Notes: generated by a model not told the origin, from the letters alone. A DNA stretch of 64,000 nt from Methylovirgula sp. HY1 (GCF_019343105.1 NZ_CP073764.1:1116001-1180000); one strand, 5' to 3'. Counted from the stretch's first letter, positions 25,814 through 34,813 are shown. Translations and numbers: made by a program.

Positions 25814-26773
25814 TCAGGCCCTCTTGCGCCGCCGCGCGGCATTGGCGGACGAACCACGCCTCGCCGCTGCTTTGGCGGCGGCTTTCTTAGCCGGCGCTTT
25901 TTTGCCAGCCGCTTTTTTAACGGCAGCTTTCTTGGCTGGCGAAGATTTTCGTCCATGCGCGGAATCGGCGCGGCCCTTCGCACGCGCCGCACCCGCATCG
26001 ATGGCTCTGGCACTTCGACGCAGCGCCTCCATGAGATCGATGATTTTTGCCTCGCCCGCCGGCTTCGGCAAATCGATGGGCTTGCCTTCCTGCTTCGCAC
26101 GCACGAGTTCCGCCAAACCGGCTTCATAGCGATCTTCAAAACTACGCGGGTCGAAATGGTCGCGTTTCGTTTCGATAATATGTTTGGCAAGATCCAGCAT
26201 CTCGCCTTCGATCTCGCGTTCGGGAATGTCGGCAAAGGCCGCTTCGGCGGAACGAACCTCATAATCGAAATTCAATGTGGTTGCGATGAACCCCTGCTCA
26301 TGCGGCCTGATCAACATTGTCCGAAAGCGACGAAAGAGAACGGCACGCGCCAGCGCCCCCACCTTCTTCTTGCGCATTCCTTCGTGGAGCAGCGCGAACC
26401 CCTCTTCGGCCGGGGCATCGCTCGGAGCCAGATAATAAGGCCGATCGAAATAGAGATCGTCGATTTCGTCGCAATCGATGAAGGCCTCGATGCTCAACGT
26501 CTTATCGCTCTCAGGGATGACCGCGGCGATTTCCTCTGGCTCCAGCATGACATATTGGCCTGCGGAAATCTCATAGCCCTTCACCAGATCCTCCTTGGCG
26601 ACGGCTTCCTCCGTCTCCTCGTCGACGAACCGACGCCGGAGGCGATGGCCGGTTTCGCGGTTGATCATATGAAAAGCAAGGCGCTCATTGCCCGAAACGG
26701 CACTATAGAGCGAGACCGGGAAAGACAGCTCTGCCAGTTTGAGAAAGCCCTTCCAATTTGCCCGCGGCGCCAT
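25814..26773 (-). CDS. ku: DNA-end-binding protein Ku (second copy, with lysine-rich tail)
   Basis: A 319-residue Ku from ATG 26773 (MAPRANWKGFLKL); a longer frame upstream is unlikely. The Ku core is followed by a long basic C-terminal extension (KKAAVKKAAGKKAPAKKAAA), which resembles histone H1 tails and in other Ku proteins enhances DNA binding and threading. Immediately upstream of and translationally close to ligD. An excellent EcfG-type element precedes it. Two different Ku paralogues may act as a heterodimer, as known in some rhizobia; that is inference here. Confidence 0.95.
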   Translation of the reverse strand: MAPRANWKGFLKLAELSFPVSLYSAVSGNERLAFHMINRETGHRLRRRFVDEETEEAVAKEDLVKGYEISAGQYVMLEPEEIAAVIPESDKTLSIEAFIDCDEIDDLYFDRPYYLAPSDAPAEEGFALLHEGMRKKKVGALARAVLFRRFRTMLIRPHEQGFIATTLNFDYEVRSAEAAFADIPEREIEGEMLDLAKHIIETKRDHFDPRSFEDRYEAGLAELVRAKQEGKPIDLPKPAGEAKIIDLMEALRRSARAIDAGAARAKGRADSAHGRKSSPAKKAAVKKAAGKKAPAKKAAAKAAARRGSSANAARRRKRA

Positions 26774-26826
26774 GAGGCAAACTCCAGCGGCGGCTGCTCC
26801 CCGCCACGAAACATTTATCGCATAGC

Positions 26827-26851
26827 AACGCAGCAGCTTGGCCGATGTTCC
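26827..26851 (-). promoter_or_regulatory. EcfG-type stress promoter of ku2-ligD
   Basis: On the minus strand GGAAC (26851-26847), a 16-base spacer and CGTT (26830-26827) match the consensus exactly. It lies about 55 bases upstream of the ku2 ATG. Confidence 0.65.
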
Positions 26852-26915
26852 CTCGGCCAGGCTCTGCAAAGTTGACGTCCCGAGGACAGGCAGAGCGCGC
26901 ACCACCTGCCCAGGA

Positions 26916-27791
26916 TCAATGCGCGGAGTGTTTTTTACCTTCCTGGTCAAGCGCGGCAAAATCCGCATCGGAAAGCACAATCTTTACGGCCGCCACATTT
27001 TCTTCGAGATGTGCGACCTTCGACGTGCCCGGAATCGGCAACATGACCGGGCTGCGTTTCAAGATCCAGGCAAGCGCGACTTGGCTGGGCGCTGCGCCCT
27101 GGCGCTTAGCGATTTGGTCGAGCAAAGATCCGGGTTTGGCCAGGTCGCCGGCTGCCAGCGGATACCAGGGGATGAAGCCGATGCCGTGCTGTTCGCAATA
27201 GGCAAGGACATCCTCACTGCCCCGATCGACGAGATTGTAACGGTTCTGCACGGTGGCAACTGGAAAGACTTTGGCGGCGGCTTCAATGTCCGCCACCGTC
27301 ACTTCGCTCAAGCCTGCATGCCGGATCACGCCGTCGGCGAGCAGCGATTTAATCGCGGCAAATTGCTCGTCGCGCGGCACTTTGGGATCGATGCGGTGGA
27401 GTTGCCAAAGGTCAATCTGCGTGACGCCGAGCTGCGCACAGCTCTTATGCGCTTCCTGAATAAGATATTCCGGCCGGCCATCCGGCGTCCAAATGTCCGG
27501 ACCTGGACGCAAGAGCCCACCCTTGGTGGCAATCAGCATCCCTTCATAGGGATGCAGAACTTCGCGCAGAAGCTTCTCGGAAACGTCGGGTCCATAAGAA
27601 TCCGCGGTGTCGATGAAATTCACCCCAAGCTCAGGAAGCCGCTTCAGCGTGCGAATGGCTTCGGCGCGATCAGTCGGCTCGCCCCAAATTCCAGGGCCGG
27701 TCACGCGCATGGCGCCAAAGCCGAGCCGATTGATGACGATATCATTGCCGATTTTGAATGTGCCGGATGCGGCGGCATTGAGTTCGGACAT
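26916..27791 (-). CDS. Aldo/keto reductase
   Basis: A 291-residue NADPH-dependent aldo/keto reductase read from ATG 27791 (AGAGG upstream). The catalytic Asp-Tyr-Lys-His set is present: [10 protein letters not shown] (Asp/Tyr near residue 58-63), ATKGG (Lys) and LWQLHRID (His). The C-terminal cofactor segment ([19 protein letters not shown]) is typical. It belongs to the oxidoreductase group often annotated as pyridoxal reductase- or YajO-like. It is just upstream of ku2-ligD on the same strand but has its own ribosome site. The substrate is unknown. Confidence 0.88.
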   Translation of the reverse strand: MSELNAAASGTFKIGNDIVINRLGFGAMRVTGPGIWGEPTDRAEAIRTLKRLPELGVNFIDTADSYGPDVSEKLLREVLHPYEGMLIATKGGLLRPGPDIWTPDGRPEYLIQEAHKSCAQLGVTQIDLWQLHRIDPKVPRDEQFAAIKSLLADGVIRHAGLSEVTVADIEAAAKVFPVATVQNRYNLVDRGSEDVLAYCEQHGIGFIPWYPLAAGDLAKPGSLLDQIAKRQGAAPSQVALAWILKRSPVMLPIPGTSKVAHLEENVAAVKIVLSDADFAALDQEGKKHSAH

Positions 27792-27852
27792 AATCCTCTT
27801 TCCTTTAAGCTTCAGGCGACGCCGGCCATCTAAAGCCACTGGAGCGTGACCG

Positions 27853-27892
27853 AAGTCTCATTTTTTGAAGGGAAGTCTTATTTTTTGAAGGG
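27853..27892. repeat. Two-copy 20-base tandem repeat
   Basis: AAGTCTCATTTTTTGAAGGG (27853-27872) is followed directly by AAGTCTTATTTTTTGAAGGG (27873-27892), one mismatch. It lies upstream of the aldo/keto reductase on the opposite strand. It is probably a recent local duplication with no evident function. Confidence 0.7.
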
Positions 27893-28118
27893 TGGAAGAA
27901 GTCGCGGAAAAGGGCGACGCTCGAGCACCCGTCCTATGTGCAAATTAGGGCAGCGCGAACGCAACGACAATCCTCACGTCGGCCAAAACTCCATGCTGGT
28001 GACGGGTGGTGCCATCGGCCACTGCGGTCAATCTGAAAATGGTGAGCGCATCGCCACCGCAGATGCGCCGCCTTCGAGGATGACGGCGGAGCAAACATGA
28101 TGCTCCGCCGCCTTGAAC

Positions 28119-28622
28119 TTACGCTGCGGCGCGGTTGATCCGATTTTCAGCTAACATGGTCAGCTTCCTATCCGTCGCCTTTTCCTCTTCGAGCGACTGC
28201 TCCAGAATTTTCACGCAGTCGACGCGGCCAAGCTCCTTCGCCCACGCGATCAAGGTGCCATAGCGCGCGATCTCGTAATGTTCGACCGTCTGCGCCGCCG
28301 CGACGAGCGCCGCATCCAGCACCGATTTGTCGGTGACATCGGCAGACACCACATTGGCTTCCTTGATAATCCCGTCGATCGCCGGACAGGTGACTTCTTC
28401 GAGCGAGATACCCTGCATGCGGAAAATCATCTCGAGACGTTTCACCTGCTCATTGGTTTCGGCCAGATGATTCTGGAAGCCCAATTTCAGTTCAGGTGAC
28501 GTCGTCTTTTCCATCATTTTCGGCAGCGCTTCGGTGATCTGCTTCTCAGCATAATACATGTCCTTCAGCTGATGCACAAAGAGATCATTCATCGTCTTGA
28601 TGTCTTTGCTGAAAAGACCCAT
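28119..28622 (-). CDS. Ferritin-like DUF892 (YciE/YciF) protein
   Basis: A 167-residue four-helix protein starting MGLFSKDIKTMNDLFVHQLKDMYYAEKQI, the hallmark of the DUF892 family. Putative diiron ligands are the Glu/His residues in YYAEKQI, HLAETNEQ and EHYEIARYG. Members are induced by stress and are thought to bind iron or DNA-associated partners. AAAGGAG precedes the ATG. Its neighbours (Ku, LigD, alcohol dehydrogenase) fit a stress block, although I found only a poor EcfG match upstream. Confidence 0.9.
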   Translation of the reverse strand: MGLFSKDIKTMNDLFVHQLKDMYYAEKQITEALPKMMEKTTSPELKLGFQNHLAETNEQVKRLEMIFRMQGISLEEVTCPAIDGIIKEANVVSADVTDKSVLDAALVAAAQTVEHYEIARYGTLIAWAKELGRVDCVKILEQSLEEEKATDRKLTMLAENRINRAAA

Positions 28623-28944
28623 GTTCGTTCTCCTTTGTTGCGCAATCTCTTGCTTGTCTCGGCATCGAATGGCGCATCAGCATGGCGGTCGAAAAAGTTC
28701 GCACCTCGATCTCGACGATCTCGCTGATGTGTTTGTCTCTGCTTGCCAATCCCAGATCGCGCGGCAAGTTCCTTCTCCGTGCGGGCAACAATGGTTGCGC
28801 TGGCCACGCGACGAACAAGCTAAGCCCCGAGGCGAGTCGGGCAACGATCGCGAGCGGGTACGGCCGATGCTTGCGAACAACTCAAGCTCATCGGCGTTGC
28901 CGGCGCCTGTTCGATCCGCGCGAATTCCGCAAAAGCGCTTGCGA
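28623..28944. other. Intergenic region between DUF892 and alcohol dehydrogenase genes
   Basis: About 320 bases with overlapping short frames on both strands but no ribosome site or familiar protein. I see no RNA motif. The DUF892 promoter must lie here. Confidence 0.35.
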
Positions 28945-30084
28945 TTATGCTGCGGGTCGCAGCACCACTTTTGTCCAGCCGCTTTCGCGCGCATCGAAGT
29001 GCTTGTATGCATCGGGCGCCGCGCTCAATGGCAACTCATGCGAGACGAGAAACGATGGCTGCGCTTTGTGCGCCGCGATGAGATCGCAGAGCCGCCGATT
29101 ATATGCTTTGACCGGCGTTTGGCCCGACCCCATGCGTAGCCCTTTGTCGAAGAAAAGGCCGAAATCGAAGGCGATCCGACCATCCTTCATCATCGGATCG
29201 GCCGCCTTTGGATCCTTCGGCACGAAGACGCCTACGACACCGAGCCGGCCCGTCGGACGTACCGATTGCACGAGCTTGTTCATCGTGTCATTCGGCACTT
29301 CGTGACCAGCCGGATCATGACATTGCCAACCGACGCATTCACAGCCCTTGTCGGCGCCTTCACCTTGCGTGAGTTTCATCACCGCATCGATCGGATCTTC
29401 GCGGGAATCGTCGATCGGAATAGCGCCGATTTGTTCCGCCAAGCGCAGCCGATCAGGGTGACGGTCGACCACCATCACGTCCCTTGCACCCTTGATAATA
29501 GCGGAATAGGCGGCGAAAAGGCCGACCGGGCCGGCCCCGTAGATCACCACGGACTCACCCGCCTGAACGCCGGCAAGTTCGGTCGCATGCCAACCCGTCG
29601 GCCAAATATCGGAGAGCATCACATAATCGTTCTGCTTCTCTTCGGCGTCCGTCGGCAGGACGAGACAATTGAAATCGGCGAAAGGTACCCGCAGCGCTTC
29701 GGCCTGACCGCCCTCATAAGGTCCCATCTCAGCATAGCCATAGGCTGCGCCTGCCTTGCCGGGATTTGCGGTGAGGCATGCTTGCGTCATGCCGCGTTCG
29801 CAATTTTTGCAAAAGCCGCAACCGATGTTGAACGGTAAGCAAACCCAATCACCGACCTTCACGCGCTCGACCGCACGTCCTGCGGCGATTACTTTGCCAA
29901 GATTTTCATGACCGAGCACCTTACCCTTGCCGACGCTGGTGCGGCCCTCATACATGTGCAAATCGGAACCACAAATATTCGTGGTGGTAATTTGCACGAG
30001 GGCGTCCGTCTCCTTTTCGATGCGAGGATCTTGCACCTCGACGATCCGCACGTCGCGCGGACCGCAATATACCAAACCTTTCAT
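28945..30084 (-). CDS. Zinc-dependent alcohol dehydrogenase (glutathione-independent formaldehyde dehydrogenase-like)
   Basis: A 379-residue medium-chain dehydrogenase read from ATG 30084 (CAGGAG upstream). The catalytic zinc ligands lie in NICGSDLHMYEG and LGHENLGKV. The structural zinc cysteines are CGFCKNCERGMTQAC. The Rossmann motif is YGAGPVGLFAAYSA. The insert with GCECVGWQCHDPAGHEVPND is typical of the formaldehyde/S-independent dehydrogenase subgroup with tightly bound NAD. Substrate could be formaldehyde or other short aldehydes and alcohols. A perfect EcfG-type element precedes it. Confidence 0.9.
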   Translation of the reverse strand: MKGLVYCGPRDVRIVEVQDPRIEKETDALVQITTTNICGSDLHMYEGRTSVGKGKVLGHENLGKVIAAGRAVERVKVGDWVCLPFNIGCGFCKNCERGMTQACLTANPGKAGAAYGYAEMGPYEGGQAEALRVPFADFNCLVLPTDAEEKQNDYVMLSDIWPTGWHATELAGVQAGESVVIYGAGPVGLFAAYSAIIKGARDVMVVDRHPDRLRLAEQIGAIPIDDSREDPIDAVMKLTQGEGADKGCECVGWQCHDPAGHEVPNDTMNKLVQSVRPTGRLGVVGVFVPKDPKAADPMMKDGRIAFDFGLFFDKGLRMGSGQTPVKAYNRRLCDLIAAHKAQPSFLVSHELPLSAAPDAYKHFDARESGWTKVVLRPAA

Positions 30085-30146
30085 GCCGAACTCCTGCCAC
30101 GCTCGCGAAGAACTCCTACGCCGCCCCTTCTCCGCAATAGGGAGCA

Positions 30147-30171
30147 AACGGCAGATGCTTGCAGGGGTTCC
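30147..30171 (-). promoter_or_regulatory. EcfG-type stress promoter of the alcohol dehydrogenase gene
   Basis: Minus strand GGAAC (30171-30167), a 16-base spacer and CGTT (30150-30147) match the general-stress consensus exactly, 63 bases before the ATG. Confidence 0.65.
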
Positions 30172-30318
30172 GGCAGGATGAAGTCACATCATGCGCCAGC
30201 TTATTAATTTTGAGCGCTTTCTTTTCGACCGGATGATTCCATCCGGTCGAGAAACGCTCCAGCGATAATGCCGCGGGCGAAACCGTGGCAGCAAATTCGT
30301 CAGTGATGGAACGTGGTG

Positions 30319-31623
30319 CTACTTCGTAAAATAGGTTGCAAACATTCCAACGGCTGCCGCCCCCACGAAGAGGAACGTAATCCAGAGAAATATGTTCGAC
30401 AGCCGACCGCTTTTGTATTCGCCCATTATTTCCGAATTGTCCGCGATCCTGGCAACGAGAAAAATAAGCGGTACTGCGACGACGCCATTTATGACCGCGG
30501 TGACAATCAATGCCTTGATCGGGTCGATGCCGACGAAATTGATCAGCAAGCCGACCAGCGTTGCAATGGTGATGACGCCGTAGAAACCATGCGCCCGATT
30601 CAGTTTATAGGCGAGGCTCGCCCGCCAGTTGAAAGCTTCCGCTACCGCGTAGGACGCCGAGCCCGATAGAACCGGAACGGCCAACAGTCCCAGGCCTATG
30701 ACGCCCACGGCGAAAATAACTTTGGCGACATGTCCAGCGTGCGGGAACGAGTGGACGAGCGGTTCGATAGCCTTCGCCGCGTCGGCGGATGTCGCGATAT
30801 TTGTGATGCCATTGCCGTGGAGGACGGTGGCGGTCGTCACAATGATGCACCAACTCACGACATTTGAAGAAAGCATACCGATAAAATTATCCAGGCGCAT
30901 TCTGCGGATATCGGACCAGCCTAATTTCGGTCGCTTCCCACCTCGCAGAAGGTGCCGCTCGCGTGCGTCTTCGACCTCTTCACTTGCTTCCCAGATGAAC
31001 ATGTAGGGCGAAATCGTCGTCCCGATGACGCCTGTAATGATGAAAAGAAAAGCAAAATTGAATTCAATATGCGGAACAAATGTTGCGCGCAAAAGTGTGA
31101 GCCATGGCTCATTTACGATAAAGACGGTGACGACGTAGGAGAGAAGGGAGAGCGCCAGCCACTTGAGGATTTTGGCATAGACTCGATAGCTCGTGAAAAT
31201 CTCTAGAACAAGAATGATCGTGGTAAAGCCGAGCGTCGCAACAACGAAGCTTACGGGGGCGACGAGTTGAGCCGCCGCGGCCATGGCGCCGATGTCCGCA
31301 CCAATATTGATCGTATTTGCGACAAGGACGAGGAGCACGACGCCAACCGTCATTTTCATGCCGTAGCGCTCTTTGACTACGGCGACGATACCCTTGCCGG
31401 TGACAAGGCCAATTCGCGCGCAGGCTTCCTGTATGGCGGTCATGAGGGGCAGCGTAAAGACGGCTATCCAGAGTTGGCCGTACCCGAACTGGGCACCCGT
31501 CTGTGAGTAGGTTGCGATGCCCGACGGATCATCATCCGCAGCACCGGTAATCAGCCCCGGTCCGAGAATATTCAAAAACCTGCGAAATAGATTTTCGTTA
31601 TTTGAATGTTTTTGTGTCGACAT
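30319..31623 (-). CDS. Nramp-related divalent metal transporter with non-canonical metal-site motifs
   Basis: A 434-residue inner-membrane protein with about eleven hydrophobic helices and the Nramp/APC layout. In canonical Nramp, TM1 has DPGN and TM6 has MPH. Here TM1 reads DDDPSGIATYS (residues 30-40, DPSG) and TM6 reads TTISPYMFIWEA (S204-P205-Y206). Loss of the TM6 methionine is a feature of Nramp-related transporters that do not select transition metals, such as Mg2+ carriers, so Mn2+/Fe2+ specificity should not be assumed. The start at 31623 has TTTGGA at 8 bases; ATG 31635 is an alternative. Confidence 0.88.
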   Translation of the reverse strand: MSTQKHSNNENLFRRFLNILGPGLITGAADDDPSGIATYSQTGAQFGYGQLWIAVFTLPLMTAIQEACARIGLVTGKGIVAVVKERYGMKMTVGVVLLVLVANTINIGADIGAMAAAAQLVAPVSFVVATLGFTTIILVLEIFTSYRVYAKILKWLALSLLSYVVTVFIVNEPWLTLLRATFVPHIEFNFAFLFIITGVIGTTISPYMFIWEASEEVEDARERHLLRGGKRPKLGWSDIRRMRLDNFIGMLSSNVVSWCIIVTTATVLHGNGITNIATSADAAKAIEPLVHSFPHAGHVAKVIFAVGVIGLGLLAVPVLSGSASYAVAEAFNWRASLAYKLNRAHGFYGVITIATLVGLLINFVGIDPIKALIVTAVINGVVAVPLIFLVARIADNSEIMGEYKSGRLSNIFLWITFLFVGAAAVGMFATYFTK

Positions 31624-31635
31624 AAGCCATTCCAA

Positions 31636-32352
31636 ACGACGTTTGCGCTAAAACTTGTGCCTAAGCTTTGTAACATGCCATTGTTAGCCGGGGTTTTCTG
31701 GATGTAAACTCGAACTCGCTTGCACGATCGGCGGCGAGACTGCCGATATCGACGAAAATCTGCAGCATCCCATCGGCGCGCCAAATCCGCGCCGGATAAC
31801 GGCGGGGCGGATTTGGCGCAATGTTGCGCCGCTTTACACGGCGCGATCCCTGTTCGGTCATCGCGTCGGCCGCGCCACTCAACGGTGGCTTGCGTCTGGA
31901 CTTGTGCGCTTTGCGCTGATGCTCAGCGTCGCGAACGATTGGGAAGCCGCTAAGTCTTTACCGCTCTCGCCGAAGGCGGACAGGTGCGGATGCCATTGGA
32001 CAAGACATTCCTTTCACCACGATTCGGAATGCTCGCCGATCGTTTCGGCGTGTCTTGGATGGTTCTGACCGCGCCCCTTATCGAGGAGCGCTCGGCTTGC
32101 CGACGCATTCGATCGCTCGCCGCGCACGGCGCGTCTCGGCAAAACCATCCCAAAGCGCACGGACGCAACCGGCAGTTGCTGCCGCGCTCATGGGAACGTA
32201 TCGATTTTTCGGGGAGAAATCTGGGCGGAAATCGCCCTCGGCGCCACGCGACTTCGGCTGCCTGCCACTGCCTATCTGGCGAGTAGATCCTTTGTCGGAC
32301 CGGACAAAACGCTCCAGGACGACACGACGATCGGCAAGACGATCGGAAAAGT
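31636..32352. other. Long non-coding or degenerate stretch
   Basis: About 715 bases in which frames exist on both strands but none shows a ribosome site, a recognisable motif or protein-like composition. It may hold decayed genes. The first ~50 bases will contain the transporter promoter. Confidence 0.4.
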
Positions 32353-32390
32353 GTAGTGGCAGCGCCGGGCTTGCCAGGCACTGCCACTAC
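32353..32390 (-). terminator. Terminator hairpin of the His-rich secreted-protein gene
   Basis: GTAGTGGCAGCGCC and GGCACTGCCACTAC pair over 14 bases with a single G-T wobble and a 10-base loop, then ACTTTTCC on the minus strand. It starts 11 bases after the stop codon of the gene ending at 32401. Confidence 0.65.
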
Positions 32391-32400
32391 GATGGACTCA

Positions 32401-32829
32401 TTAGTACATGATTTGCGGCGGTGCGCCGAACGCGCTGCCAACAACATAGAACGGAAATTCCACGACCTCTCCGGCGAAATGAATCGGCGCGCCGATCAAC
32501 ACCAGCGGGTTGACGGCCGGATTTCCATAGGGAGGAAATACCACCGACGCCGCACGGAAAGGCAAGCTCACGATGGTCGCGGCAACGGCATTCGGGGCGG
32601 TGATGATCGCGGCCGGGCCATGATAGGGATCCGGAGCGGCAACGATGAACTCATGATGCCGTCTGCCGCTAACCGTCAGAGGGCGGTAGTGGTGATGGCG
32701 CCAGTGGTGGTGGTGATGAGCCTTGCCATGGTGTGTCACCTCAGCGGCTGCCGGCAGCGTGAAAGCCGTCGCCAAAACCAGCGCAGCACCTGCAGCGATT
32801 TTCGCTGCCTTTGAAAGTCTCGCATGCAT
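32401..32829 (-). CDS. Secreted histidine-rich protein
   Basis: A 142-residue protein with a clear signal peptide (MHARLSKAAKIAAGAALVL, cleavage after PAAA near residue 29). The mature N-terminus is a His cluster (HHGKAHHHHHWRHHHYR) that would bind divalent metals. The rest is hydrophobic and Pro/Ala-rich with no cysteines. A strong terminator follows. The Nramp-like transporter is upstream on the same strand but far away. A periplasmic metal buffer is a plausible guess. Confidence 0.7.
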   Translation of the reverse strand: MHARLSKAAKIAAGAALVLATAFTLPAAAEVTHHGKAHHHHHWRHHHYRPLTVSGRRHHEFIVAAPDPYHGPAAIITAPNAVAATIVSLPFRAASVVFPPYGNPAVNPLVLIGAPIHFAGEVVEFPFYVVGSAFGAPPQIMY

Positions 32830-33394
32830 TCTGATGATCTCCCCCTCTTCGGTCCAAGCACTCTTTAGTAAACCTCAAATGAGGCTATTACTAGGCTCTG
32901 CTCCTTCGTCGGCCTGGCGGCCGAAACCTGTCACGAGCTGATCGATCGGCTCGGAAGCGATGCCCTCTGGACAATGCACTCGATGCCGAATCGCTAATTG
33001 ATCTTCTGCACAACAGATCCCCGAGTGTCAAAGAATTCCCGGGACATGCGGCGCAACGTCTTCCCCCCGATAGCGGAGCGCGATTTTTGAGCAAGCTGCG
33101 CATCGATCGGCTCCTCTTCCACAGCCGAGGGGCATTTCACGGGGCCTCGATCTCTCGCGGCCCCCTGGTTCGTATCACACATCCATTGCGGCGCCTCGTC
33201 CGGTCTTACCCTTTTGATTCCTCAATGATCGAGCGCGCATAGAGTTCCAGCATAAGGTTGATCAATTATGAAGGAACGCAGGGCGCACCACGGGATGGAT
33301 GTTCCGCCAATCAATTCTTCGTGGACTCCATCCAGCCGGGGCCAAAACACCGACCTGCGGGCTTCTTCCGCAGCCGCCAGGAAAAGAAAAGCAA
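32830..33394. other. Intergenic stretch without a supported gene
   Basis: About 565 bases. Overlapping short frames occur on both strands, but none has convincing start signals or protein-like sequence. It contains the promoter region of the His-rich gene. Confidence 0.35.
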
Positions 33395-33415
33395 TTGCCG
33401 GCCCATGACCGGCAA
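33395..33415 (-). terminator. Terminator of the DUF1328 gene
   Basis: TTGCCGG (33395-33401) and CCGGCAA (33409-33415) form a 7-bp stem with a 7-base loop. On the minus strand it is followed by TTGCTTTTCTTTTCC. It lies 22 bases after the DUF1328 stop. Confidence 0.65.
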
Positions 33416-33437
33416 AAAAGCGATTTCGACTTCGGCT

Positions 33438-33611
33438 CTAGAACAACGCCTCCCCGGCCATCAGAGCCAGGACAAGGAAAATAAGAAAAACCACCAGCGT
33501 TATTCCAAAGAGAACTTTCGCGATCACGGCGGCGCCCGCAGCGATACCACTAAATCCGAGAACGCCCGCAACAATCGAAATAAGAAGAAAAATTAATGCC
33601 CATTTCAACAT
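33438..33611 (-). CDS. DUF1328 small membrane protein
   Basis: A 57-residue protein from ATG 33611 (GGAG 8 bases upstream) with two hydrophobic helices ([20 protein letters not shown] and [19 protein letters not shown]). That matches the DUF1328/YtjA family of stress-induced small membrane proteins. It has a perfect EcfG-type promoter and its own terminator, so it is a single-gene transcript. Function in the family is unknown. Confidence 0.85.
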   Translation of the reverse strand: MLKWALIFLLISIVAGVLGFSGIAAGAAVIAKVLFGITLVVFLIFLVLALMAGEALF

Positions 33612-33646
33612 TGGATGCTCCAAATTTGGAAATTCACTGCGGTTGA

Positions 33647-33671
33647 AACGTAACTGAGCGCCAAGCGTTCC
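33647..33671 (-). promoter_or_regulatory. EcfG-type stress promoter of the DUF1328 gene
   Basis: Minus strand GGAAC (33671-33667), a 16-base spacer and CGTT (33650-33647). Exact match to the alphaproteobacterial general-stress consensus, 36 bases before the ATG. Confidence 0.65.
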
Positions 33672-33933
33672 CACTTCCGATTTAGAAGCGAGGCGCCAAT
33701 GTCCCACGCCCCCAAGGAAAGGGCGGGTTCGAGCCAATTGGCGGCTGCTTTTATTGCAGGGAGCGAGTGCCCGAACCCGGGTCGTTTCGGAGCGGTCCGC
33801 GAGCGGCTTATCTACCGATAATAGTTGGATTTTGTAGCCTGTGAATTGGCCTCGATCGTAACCTTCAAACCAGCCTCCCCGTGTTAAAAAACCGAGCAGC
33901 TATGGTTTCATAAACAAAGCATCGGGGACCGGG

Positions 33934-34278
33934 ATGAGAAGCATAAGTTTGTTGGGCGATGCTGCGCGTAGCATCTTATTGTGCATGGCTTTCAGCCTGA
34001 CCCAGATCGCCGACGCCGGCGCGTTTGACGTCACCCAGGAACAGCGCGCGGCCTGTGCCCCGGATGCTTTCCGCCTATGTGGCTCCGAAATTCCCAACGT
34101 GAATCGCGTCACGGCCTGCATGGACGCAAAAAAAGCGCGTTTGAGCCCATCTTGCCGGGCCGTGTTCGAAGCCTCCGATTCGCAAGCGCCGCGGCATCAC
34201 GCATCGGACCGCTCAGCGCGTTACCACCGATGGCATCGCAGACACAACGCCCGCTACCAATTGTCCGAACAGCCGTGA
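33934..34278 (+). CDS. Secreted cysteine-containing protein
   Basis: A 114-residue protein with a signal peptide (residues 1-28, cleavage after ADA). The mature part carries four cysteines in [22 protein letters not shown] and LSPSCRAVF, a pattern common in small secreted proteins of Rhizobiales where two disulfides are expected. The C-terminus is Arg/His-rich. Function unknown. A 9-bp hairpin follows the stop. Confidence 0.7.
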   Translation: MRSISLLGDAARSILLCMAFSLTQIADAGAFDVTQEQRAACAPDAFRLCGSEIPNVNRVTACMDAKKARLSPSCRAVFEASDSQAPRHHASDRSARYHRWHRRHNARYQLSEQP

Positions 34279-34293
34279 CAGCGCATATCGCGC

Positions 34294-34314
34294 GGTCCAC
34301 GCCAAGCGTGGACC
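34294..34314 (+). terminator. Hairpin after the secreted Cys-protein gene
   Basis: GGTCCACGC (34294-34302) and GCGTGGACC (34306-34314) form a perfect 9-bp stem with a 3-base loop, 16 bases after the stop. There is no T-run, so termination efficiency is uncertain. Confidence 0.45.
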
Positions 34315-34399
34315 GTCTCGCGCGTTGCGGCAGCCGCATCAAAGGCGCTGAGAGTTTTCTGGCGGCGCGCCTGGCACATAGACTTCCGCCCAAGCATGC

Positions 34400-34615
34400 G
34401 TCGATCCCGCATTTCATCCACGCCGCGATATTAGTGTTGACATCCTTCAGCAGCGAACGAGTGTCCGTCGGATTGCTACGGACGAAGGCCTGTGCCCATG
34501 CCCGCAATCGCCCTGTAGGATCGGCATATTGCTGGTTCGCCAAGGCTCCGAGATCGATCCAATCATCTTCGGAATAGCGGAATGGGTAATTGATGGCGAC
34601 GGCGATATCGAAGAT
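34400..34615 (-). pseudogene. Transglutaminase-like protein fragment
   Basis: About 72 residues on the minus strand resemble the N-terminal-to-core junction of bacterial transglutaminase-family proteins: [20 protein letters not shown], then a region ending [13 protein letters not shown]. The catalytic Cys-His-Asp part is missing, and the other side meets the IS5 transposase remnant at about 34616. Both ends are therefore lost; this is a gene remnant. Confidence 0.5.
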
Positions 34616-34813
34616 CGGCCAAGCGATCATAAAGGATTTATCGTGCTGCCGAAACGCTGGGTCGTCGAGCGAACGCTTGGCTGGATCAATCGCGCGCGCC
34701 ATCTGTCAACAGACTTCGAGGCGACAATCGAATCCGCTCTCGCGTGGCTGCAACTGGCCTTGGCTTTCCTTCTCATGCGAAGGCTCGCGAGGGCGAAAGC
34801 CGGTCAGATTTGA
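34616..34813 (+). mobile_element. IS5-family transposase C-terminal remnant
   Basis: The frame ending at 34813 contains the IS5/IS427 C-terminus ([28 protein letters not shown], read in two parts, then ALAWLQLALAFLLMRRLAR), including the catalytic Glu of VVERT. The N-terminal two thirds, with the two Asp residues, are absent. It adjoins the transglutaminase remnant, so the insertion or a later deletion probably destroyed that gene. It differs from the intact IS at 61.2 kb. Confidence 0.75.

Noticed and set aside
27846-28100. 84-residue plus-strand frame
   Set aside because: Contains the 20-base tandem repeat and has no ribosome site or protein-like pattern.
28623-28800. EcfG-type promoter for the DUF892 gene
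   Set aside because: Only GGAAC-N16-GATT at a long distance was found; too far from consensus.
31950-32447. 165-residue minus-strand frame and nearby frames in the 31.6-32.4 kb gap
   Set aside because: Cys/Arg-rich random composition; overlaps the terminator of the His-rich gene.
33258-33596. 112-residue plus-strand frame
   Set aside because: Antisense to the DUF1328 gene and its terminator; low-complexity Lys/Asn end.
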